Source: an uncultured Lachnospiraceae bacterium
Lineage (GTDB): Bacteria; Bacillota; Clostridia; Lachnospirales; Lachnospiraceae
Assembly: GCA_902803015.1 (NCBI GenBank)
Contig: CADCOL010000231.1
Coordinates: 1 to 6,751, forward strand
Length of the DNA stretch: 6,751 nt
Direction: 5' to 3'
Positions 1 to 4,819 of this stretch are shown here, in pieces; the stretch's first letter is position 1, and each line of letters starts with the position of its first letter. The position numbers and the translations under genes are program-made. The notes under the pieces were generated by a model. It was not told the DNA's origin. It made no database searches and saw only the letters and a program-made list of their open reading frames with translations.

Positions 1-674
1 ACATCAACGTTCTCTTTCCACATGATTGCAACACCTTCCTGAACATCGTTTGCACCGTAGCAGTTAACCTTTGCACGGGGTGACTCGGGATCTTTGCTGT
101 AACACTTGCGGAATACTTCCTCAACTTCGCCGGTGAAATAGTTGTACTTGGTCTCTACATAGGTAAATCCGTTGATACGGGAAATGATCTGTGCAGCGTC
201 CTTTCCAAGACCGTTTAAAATAACACGAAGCGGTTTCTGACGAACTTTGTTAGCCTTCTCTGCGATACCGATTGCACCTTCTGCTGCTGCAAAGGACTCA
301 TGTCCTGCAAGGAATGCGAAGCACTCGGTGTCTTCTTCAAGAAGCATCTTTCCAAGGTTACCGTGTCCGAGACCTACTTTACGACGGTCTGCAACGGAAC
401 CGGGAATGCAGAATGCCTGAAGGCCGATACCGATTGCTGCTGCAGCTTCGGATGCCTTGCGGCAGTTCTTCTTGATTGCAATGGCAGCACCAACGGTGTA
501 TGCCCATTTAGCGTTTTCAAAGCAGATAGGCTGAATGCCTTCGATTAAGTGATAAACATCAATACCTGCTGCATCGCAGATATCCTTACATTCTTCGATG
601 GAAGAGATGCCGTATTCCTTTAAACAAGCAAGAATCTGAGTCTCTCTTCTTTCATATGATTCAAATAATGCCAT
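1..674 (-). CDS. GGGtGRT-family protein, N-terminal 224 codons (3' end cut by window edge)
   Basis: The reading frame is open from ATG at 674 to the window edge without a stop. It starts MALFESYERR, and a GGGAGG ribosome binding site lies about 10 nt before the ATG. I recognise the family from memory by its N-terminal half: GIQPICFENA (residues 46-55), AFCIPGSVADRRKVGLGHGN (87-106) and GHESFAAAEGAIGIAEKANK (124-143). The glycine-rich GGGtGRT motif that names the family would lie beyond the edge, so it is not seen here. Full-length members are, as I recall, about 330 residues. The visible part has Cys at 17, 27, 33, 51, 71, 89, 118, 191 and 205, no signal peptide and no membrane segment, so it is probably cytoplasmic. 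The biochemical function is not established to my knowledge. It follows the Fe-S scaffold gene by 20 nt, so the two are surely co-transcribed and a role in Fe-S metabolism is inferred. All ten Asn codons are AAC, which suggests high expression. Confidence 0.85.
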   Translation of the reverse strand, partial: MALFESYERRETQILACLKEYGISSIEECKDICDAAGIDVYHLIEGIQPICFENAKWAYTVGAAIAIKKNCRKASEAAAAIGIGLQAFCIPGSVADRRKVGLGHGNLGKMLLEEDTECFAFLAGHESFAAAEGAIGIAEKANKVRQKPLRVILNGLGKDAAQIISRINGFTYVETKYNYFTGEVEEVFRKCYSKDPESPRAKVNCYGANDVQEGVAIMWKENVD

Positions 675-694
675 AATGATTTGTCCTCCCTTTC

Positions 695-1387
695 TTACTG
701 TTTTCTAGGATCGATTAACTTCACTGCATCTGCAACACGTCCGTACTGTCCGGAAGCCTTCTCAAGAGCGGTAGCTGCATCGTCGCCCTTCTTGATGAAG
801 TCCATCATCTTACCAAAGTTTACATACTTGTAACCGATGATTTCATCGTTCTCATCAAGTGCGATGTTGGTGATGTAACCGTCGGTAAGTTCCAAATATC
901 TGGGTCCCTTGTCCAAAGTACCGTAAGTGGTACCAACCATGGATCTGGAGCCTTTTCCAAGGTCTTCAAGACCAGCACCGATCTGAAGTCCGTCCTCGGA
1001 GAATGCAGACTGGGTTCTGCCGTATACAATCTGTAAGAATAACTCTCTCATTGCGGTGTTGATTGCATCGCAAACAAGGTCGGTATTCAATGCTTCCATA
1101 ACCGTAAGGCCGGGAAGAATTTCAGCAGCCATAGCTGCGGAATGGGTCATACCGGAGCATCCGATGGTCTCCACCAATGCTTCCTGAATGATACCGTCTT
1201 TTACATTTAAGGAAAGCTTGCAAGCTCCCTGCTGAGGTGCACACCAACCGATACCGTGGGTATAGCCGGAAATGTCCTCAACTTTTTTTGCCTGAACCCC
1301 TTTTGCCTCTTCGGGGATGGGAGCAGCGCCATGATGTACACCCTGGGTAACGGGGCACATGTTCTTGACTTCTGTTGAGTAAATCAT
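695..1387 (-). CDS. NifU/IscU-like iron-sulfur cluster assembly scaffold protein
   Basis: This 230-residue cytoplasmic protein has a NifU_N/IscU-like core at about residues 45-145. GWCAPQQGACKLSLNVKDG (47-65) matches the first Cys region of IscU, and ETIGCSGMTHSAAMAAEILP (73-92) matches the second (YGCGSAIASS in IscU). Where IscU has its third ligand (HCSVLAEDA), this protein reads TQSAFSEDG (125-133), so that Cys seems to be replaced by Gln or Ser. Cys residues are at 11, 49, 56, 77 and 106. The C-terminal 85 residues are an extension that standard IscU lacks, including TDGYITNIALDENDEIIGYK (168-187). The start is well supported: AAGGAGG lies 7-8 nt before the ATG. It is the first gene of a unit with the GGGtGRT-family gene 20 nt downstream. 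Known relatives assemble and transfer Fe-S clusters; here the client and even cluster binding are inferred. No cysteine desulfurase (IscS/NifS) is visible nearby. Confidence 0.85.
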   Translation of the reverse strand: MIYSTEVKNMCPVTQGVHHGAAPIPEEAKGVQAKKVEDISGYTHGIGWCAPQQGACKLSLNVKDGIIQEALVETIGCSGMTHSAAMAAEILPGLTVMEALNTDLVCDAINTAMRELFLQIVYGRTQSAFSEDGLQIGAGLEDLGKGSRSMVGTTYGTLDKGPRYLELTDGYITNIALDENDEIIGYKYVNFGKMMDFIKKGDDAATALEKASGQYGRVADAVKLIDPRKQ

Positions 1388-1425
1388 AGTATCCTCCTTG
1401 TATTTTAATGATTCTTACATCACAT

Positions 1426-1488
1426 AAGTATGAAAGGCTGCCGGATTTCAGTGCGCAAAAAACACGCCTGCATTCCTGCAACATACTT
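1426..1488 (-). repeat. Inverted repeat flanking the leader of the scaffold gene
   Basis: AAGTATG at 1426-1432 is exactly complementary to CATACTT at 1482-1488, with 49 nt between the arms. On the minus strand the first arm overlaps the predicted transcription start (about 1483), and the second lies about 40 nt before the scaffold start codon. The inner segment carries a GC-rich patch and a short direct repeat (GCAGG twice within 14 nt). This could be the closing stem of a structured leader RNA or two halves of a regulatory site. A 7-bp match in such a span could also be chance. I do not recognise a known riboswitch or T-box. Confidence 0.35.
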
Positions 1489-1489
1489 T

Positions 1490-1498
1490 ATTTTACCA
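1490..1498 (-). promoter_or_regulatory. Extended -10 promoter for the scaffold/GGGtGRT unit
   Basis: Read on the minus strand, the sequence is TGGTAAAAT: an extended -10 (TGn) plus TAAAAT, a 5/6 match to TATAAT. Seventeen bases upstream is only TGTTTT, a poor -35, as is common for extended -10 promoters. Transcription would start near 1483, giving a leader of about 95 nt before the ATG at 1387. The surrounding DNA is very AT-rich. This is a pattern match; no start site has been measured. Confidence 0.5.
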
Positions 1499-1546
1499 AA
1501 TTAAGGGGAATAAAAACAGATAAAAATCAATAAATTTACAAAAAAT

Positions 1547-2242
1547 TCAAAACTGAGAGCGAACTTTGCCGAGTATCTTCTCGCGGTTTTCCTTCGCCTC
1601 GTCGGAAATCGGTTTGCGGTTCTCGGGATTAATGTACCGGAAGCGGTCAAATCTGGTAAATCCGAGTTTTTCGAGCTTTTTCTGACTTTCCTCCGCCTCG
1701 TTTTCCTTATGAAAGAACGGAATGGTCGGGATACGAAGCAGAATCTTCTCCTGCCCGACCTTTTCTTTTAAATACATCAGGTTCTCAAAAAACAGGTCGT
1801 AATCCCCGTCCGTATATTCTCGGTATCTTTCCGGGTCCATATCCTTGACATCAACGATATACTCGTTAATAAACGGAATCAGATCATCCAGGTGTTCGCG
1901 TGAAACATTTAAGGAGGTCTCAATATTAAAGCTCCAGTTTGTTTCACGGTACTTTTCCATGAATTCTTTCCAGAACGCAGAATGAAGCAAAGGCTCACCT
2001 CCGCCGAGAGTCAGCCCGCCGCCTGTCGAGATAAAATACAAATTGTCGATTTTTACCCTTTCATACAATTCATCGACCGATAAAATTTCCGCAGGTTTTG
2101 TATCATCCCAGGATGAGGGATTCAAGCAAAACCGGCACCGTAACGGACATCCCTTGGAACATACCAGGGTCGTCACTCCGGTGCCGTCTGTCGTCATTCG
2201 GATTCGCTGAATTGCGATGAGGGGAAGTTTGCGTTCTTCCAT
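1547..2242 (-). CDS. Radical SAM protein, glycyl-radical-enzyme activase type (PflA-like)
   Basis: This is a 231-residue cytoplasmic enzyme. C32-x3-C36-x2-C39 in GCPLRCRFCLNP is the radical SAM [4Fe-4S] motif, and LTLGGGEPLL (77-86) is the SAM-binding GGE motif. Also typical of pyruvate formate-lyase activases are NIETSLNVS (106-114), VDVKDMDPERY (130-140) and LLRIPTIPFF (168-177). It has neither the ferredoxin-like insert of many activases nor a SPASM extension, so it is a compact PflA-like form. Family members reductively cleave SAM to a 5'-deoxyadenosyl radical. Activases use it to place a glycyl radical on a partner enzyme, but none is encoded here. Its gene starts 17 nt after the Cys-rich protein's stop, and that protein is the obvious candidate partner. 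The Shine-Dalgarno match is weak (GCGGATG). M16 is an alternative start, but residues 8-15 look family-like, so I keep the first ATG. It appears to be the last gene of its unit. Confidence 0.85.
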   Translation of the reverse strand: MEERKLPLIAIQRIRMTTDGTGVTTLVCSKGCPLRCRFCLNPSSWDDTKPAEILSVDELYERVKIDNLYFISTGGGLTLGGGEPLLHSAFWKEFMEKYRETNWSFNIETSLNVSREHLDDLIPFINEYIVDVKDMDPERYREYTDGDYDLFFENLMYLKEKVGQEKILLRIPTIPFFHKENEAEESQKKLEKLGFTRFDRFRYINPENRKPISDEAKENREKILGKVRSQF

Positions 2243-2259
2243 GGTTTTTTCATCCGCTA

Positions 2260-2880
2260 TTAGTTCTCGTCTGCTTTCTTGTCGTTTTCTGCGTCCTTGT
2301 CCGCATCGGCATCCTGATCGGAATCCGTATCTTCATCCGCATCTTCCTTGCCGTCGTTTTCGCTGCAGTCTTCCACCGCAACATCACCGTCAAGTTCTTC
2401 GATGACATTTCCGTTCTCATCGTAAGGAAGCGGATTGCCGTTTTCGTCGTACGGAATTCTTATGCCGTTATCATCATATACGGGAAGGCCCCATTCATTG
2501 ACCTGAGGTTCCGCAACCTCGCCCATCACCTGAGTATCGGGCGGATACGGCTCTGCAGCACCGGCTAAATCCTGTCCGCCGATAATGGAGGAACCGCCGA
2601 AGAAATCAACCACCGGATCGATGATTGCATCTTTTACGACACATCCGGACATCGTTGCTGCCATACCGACCGCGAGACCTGTTACATACACCTTCTTGCC
2701 GAGACTTCTTCTCTTCGCAAGTTCTTTTTCCAGATACACCAGTTCCGCCTCGCATTTCGGGCAGGTTCCCTTGCAGTCGCCTTTGTGCTTGCATTCGGAA
2801 ACGACATATTCAATATCGTTTTCTTCCGCAATTTTCGCACGAATTTCTTTTAATGCCTTGCATTTTTCTTTTCCAATCAT
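2260..2880 (-). CDS. Cys-rich, lipoprotein-like protein with YDENGN repeats and acidic tail
   Basis: This 206-residue protein has no named function I can assign. In order it has: a charged, probably helical N-terminus (MIGKEKCKALKEIRAKIAEE); a cysteine cluster C30-x5-C36-x3-C40-x2-C43, which could bind zinc or an Fe-S cluster; a basic stretch (56-63); a hydrophobic segment V64-M77 ending in MSGC80, which resembles a lipobox with Met at -3; three YD[DE]NG repeats (134-160); and a tail from about 161 to 206 dominated by Asp and Glu. The frame stays open upstream to 3276, but the real start is at 2880: AAGGAGG lies 7 nt before that ATG, and the 132 upstream codons only shadow the acidic tail of the preceding gene. 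It lies 16 nt after the 640-residue membrane protein gene and 17 nt before the radical SAM gene. I recall, without having checked, similar Cys-rich N-termini beside radical SAM genes in other gut anaerobes. Role as substrate or partner is inference. Confidence 0.85.
   Translation of the reverse strand: MIGKEKCKALKEIRAKIAEENDIEYVVSECKHKGDCKGTCPKCEAELVYLEKELAKRRSLGKKVYVTGLAVGMAATMSGCVVKDAIIDPVVDFFGGSSIIGGQDLAGAAEPYPPDTQVMGEVAEPQVNEWGLPVYDDNGIRIPYDENGNPLPYDENGNVIEELDGDVAVEDCSENDGKEDADEDTDSDQDADADKDAENDKKADEN
2401..2484 (-). repeat. Tandem YDENGN-type peptide repeats
   Basis: Within the Cys-rich protein, residues 133-160 are three near-identical units: PVYDDNGIRI, PYDENGNPL and PYDENGNVI. The DNA of the last two units is also similar over 27 bp, so the array probably grew by duplication. 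It sits between the hydrophobic segment and the acidic tail, on the presumed outer side of the membrane. Confidence 0.8.
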
Positions 2881-2896
2881 ATCGTTTCCTCCTTTA

Positions 2897-4819
2897 TTAA
2901 TTCCCGCCTTTGTTTCCGCCGCCTGTGGTGCCGGTTCCGTCATCGTCAACGATTTCTTTACCGGAACCGTCGTCTCTGCCGTCGTCATCCGAATCGTCGT
3001 CCGAATCGTCGTCGCCCGAATCGTCGTCGCCCGAATCGTCATCATCGGCATCTTCGTCACCGTCGCCGTCGGGATTCTCTTCCACCACTCCGTCGCCGTC
3101 CGGATCTTCTTCCGAACCGTCGCCGACTGCTTCTTTGTTGTCCCAGTCGTAGTTAGGATAATCTTCTTTAATCTTTTTCTCTTCTTCTCTTCCGAGTACC
3201 CGGTCAACCTTCGTCCACTGCCCTTTGTAATTTTTCGGCAGATTCGGGTCCTTCGCAGGTGTTCCGGTCTTTGCAAGCGACGGATCTTTTAAGTACTGCT
3301 CGTAAACACCGGGATTTAATGTAATCGTCGACCATCCTCTCGAAAGAATGTCGTCATACTGCAGGAAATGCGTTCCGATTTCCAGTCCGAGCGGTGTAAA
3401 GAATACGATATTCGTTTCCTTGTCCGCCAGGAAATCCGCGAGCTGTTCGTCCGTCAGCGGATCGTAGGATTCGTTTCTTCCGTTCTGCGTCAGGCACTGT
3501 TCGCGGAACTTCTTTGCAAGATCCGCGTCCACGTTGATAATTTCGTCGTTTTCAATAATCTCTCCTTTTTCCAGATCTACATTGATTGCGTAAATGTAGG
3601 AATCCAGATTGATTGCATAATCATCGGTATGTACCACGCAATCCAGAAGAATACTCATTTTACGGCCGTCATTGTATGTAATGTAGGAGTCGACCGAAAG
3701 CGTGCAGGTACTGAACACATACATGTTGTACTGGGATGTGCCATTCATAAAATTCAGCAAATCCGATGCGCAGCGGTCGAAAATCTCCTGATTCAGATCA
3801 TCCAGATTCGGGATATTTCCTTCGAGATGCGGATAGGCAATGCTTCCGACAATGCGCTGGTCGCCCATTTTATCATCGAAATAATAGTACTCGCGACTGA
3901 TCTGATACTGTGCGCTGTAAGTCTCTTCATCGATGCAGTCCGCAAACGGTTCATAATAAGGCGGTGTAAAATCGTCCGGCTTCCAGTTCTTGTGCGTAAC
4001 ATCAAACACGCTTGTCTGGTCGCGGTAGGTTCCTTTGTTTCCGTTGATATACGGATCGAAACATCCGGATTTCGTCACAACCGCGATATCAGCCATTTTT
4101 TCATAAAAGCTGATATCCACTCCTTCATGGTCAAATCTTCCGAAATGACGCTTGGTCACCTCTTCCGGAAGCTCTTCCGAGGAAGGGGTGCCCGAGGAAC
4201 CGAATGAATAGGACGGAATCGACGCCTGCTGTTTCTGCTTTTGTTTCTGTTTTATAAGCTGCGGAGCCAGAACTCCGAGGGTTGGAATCAGTCCGACACA
4301 AATGATAAAAAGTACAATGAGGACGCCGCAGGCAATAACAAGCGGAACCCACCATTTTTTCTTCTTTTTCTCCGCCGGCTCGAATTTCGGTCCGGGCTGC
4401 TTGTCCGGATTCGGATAATAACCGGAGGGTCTTTTCGGAGCCTGTCCGCGGTTCGGATTGTAATTTGCCCCGTTCGGTACCTGCTGCGGAATGTATCCCG
4501 GCACAGGCTGCTGCATCTGCTGCATGTTTTGCTGCATCGGCTGCTGCGCATTCGGGTCAAATCCCGGAGGCGGTCCCTGCGAGTACTCTCCCTGGGTATC
4601 GAATCCCTGCGGATTCATATTTCCCTGCGCTTCGTAATTACCCTGTCCGTCGAAATTGCCCTGTCCGTCGTAACCCTGTCCGTCGTAGCCCTGCGATTCA
4701 TCGTAAACCGGTTCTTCCGGCGCATTCAAATCAAAACCGCAGACCCTGCAGACCGGCGGCTCCATGATGGCGCCGCAACGCGGGCAAAATATAAATTTTG
4801 TATCTGTTCCGTAATCCAT
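2897..4819 (-). CDS. Zinc-ribbon, single-pass membrane protein with RsiV/DUF3298-like outer domain and Asp-rich tail
   Basis: This is a 640-residue protein. It begins with a zinc ribbon C12-x2-C15...C24-x2-C27, followed by QG repeats (45-82), a Gln/Pro-rich linker (about 83-145), a basic EKKKKKWW block (150-157) and one transmembrane helix (about 157-184). After a QKQKQKQ stretch comes a globular region (about 220-510). Its features NIVFFTPLGLEIGTHFLQYD (470-489) and SIAYPHLEGNIPNLDDLNQE (326-345) resemble the DUF4163/DUF3298 module of RsiV and PdaC. From 566 to 628 the chain is mostly Asp, Ser and Gly, and it ends in a Gly/Asn-rich segment. The positive-inside rule puts the zinc ribbon in the cytoplasm and the large domain outside. 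The ATG overlaps the cinA stop (TAATG) and a GAGGAT site lies upstream, suggesting translational coupling. RsiV-like modules can sense or bind extracellular ligands; the role here is unknown. There is no LPXTG anchor. The DUF3298 call is moderate, from motif resemblance only. Confidence 0.85.
   Translation of the reverse strand: MDYGTDTKFIFCPRCGAIMEPPVCRVCGFDLNAPEEPVYDESQGYDGQGYDGQGNFDGQGNYEAQGNMNPQGFDTQGEYSQGPPPGFDPNAQQPMQQNMQQMQQPVPGYIPQQVPNGANYNPNRGQAPKRPSGYYPNPDKQPGPKFEPAEKKKKKWWVPLVIACGVLIVLFIICVGLIPTLGVLAPQLIKQKQKQKQQASIPSYSFGSSGTPSSEELPEEVTKRHFGRFDHEGVDISFYEKMADIAVVTKSGCFDPYINGNKGTYRDQTSVFDVTHKNWKPDDFTPPYYEPFADCIDEETYSAQYQISREYYYFDDKMGDQRIVGSIAYPHLEGNIPNLDDLNQEIFDRCASDLLNFMNGTSQYNMYVFSTCTLSVDSYITYNDGRKMSILLDCVVHTDDYAINLDSYIYAINVDLEKGEIIENDEIINVDADLAKKFREQCLTQNGRNESYDPLTDEQLADFLADKETNIVFFTPLGLEIGTHFLQYDDILSRGWSTITLNPGVYEQYLKDPSLAKTGTPAKDPNLPKNYKGQWTKVDRVLGREEEKKIKEDYPNYDWDNKEAVGDGSEEDPDGDGVVEENPDGDGDEDADDDDSGDDDSGDDDSDDDSDDDGRDDGSGKEIVDDDGTGTTGGGNKGGN
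2936..3124 (-). repeat. Asp-rich C-terminal tail with DDDSG repeats and DxDGDG motifs
   Basis: Residues 566-628 of the zinc-ribbon membrane protein. Two DPDGDG/NPDGDG motifs (572-577 and 582-587) are followed by DDDSG/DDDSD repeats (about 593-612). At DNA level the 15-mer GAATCGTCGTCGCCC (plus strand) occurs twice in direct tandem at 3003-3017 and 3018-3032, with degenerate copies on both sides. The repeat length is a multiple of three, so gain or loss of units would keep the frame. Confidence 0.85.
4574..4687 (-). repeat. QG-terminated pentapeptide/hexapeptide repeats
   Basis: Residues 45-82 of the zinc-ribbon membrane protein consist of seven units, each ending in QG: YDGQG, YDGQG, NFDGQG, NYEAQG, NMNPQG, FDTQG and EYSQG. 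The first units are nearly identical in DNA (CCCTGTCCGTCG on the plus strand recurs), so recent duplication is likely. The segment is probably a disordered cytoplasmic linker between zinc ribbon and membrane helix. Confidence 0.8.

Noticed and set aside
1433..1480. Intrinsic terminator in the intergenic region
   Set aside because: There is a T-run on the minus strand (GTTTTTTG), but the bases before it form no convincing GC-rich hairpin.
2749..2793. C-x3-C-x2-C in the Cys-rich protein as a second radical SAM motif
   Set aside because: There is no GGE motif and no barrel-sized domain; the protein is too short, so a simple metal-binding cluster is more likely.
2975..3049. Short tandem DNA repeats that might suggest a CRISPR array
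   Set aside because: Units are 15 bp without spacers and keep the coding frame of an Asp/Ser tail.
2897..3124. SD-repeat surface adhesin of the MSCRAMM type
   Set aside because: There is no LPXTG anchor or N-terminal signal peptide; the tail follows an internal membrane helix and a DUF3298-like domain.
2881..3276. N-terminal extension of the 206-residue protein by 132 codons
   Set aside because: It lies wholly inside the acidic-tail coding region of the preceding gene in another frame, has low-complexity Thr/Ile/Arg content, and a strong AAGGAGG site marks the start at 2880.
2585..3292. Plus-strand open frame of 235 codons
   Set aside because: It is antisense to two well-supported genes, its Val/Ser/Ile-rich sequence mirrors the Asp-rich repeat, and no ribosome binding site or domain is recognisable.
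3368..4207. Plus-strand open frame of 279 codons
   Set aside because: It is antisense to the zinc-ribbon membrane protein gene, whose protein has clear domains; the opposite frame shows no family features and is a shadow.
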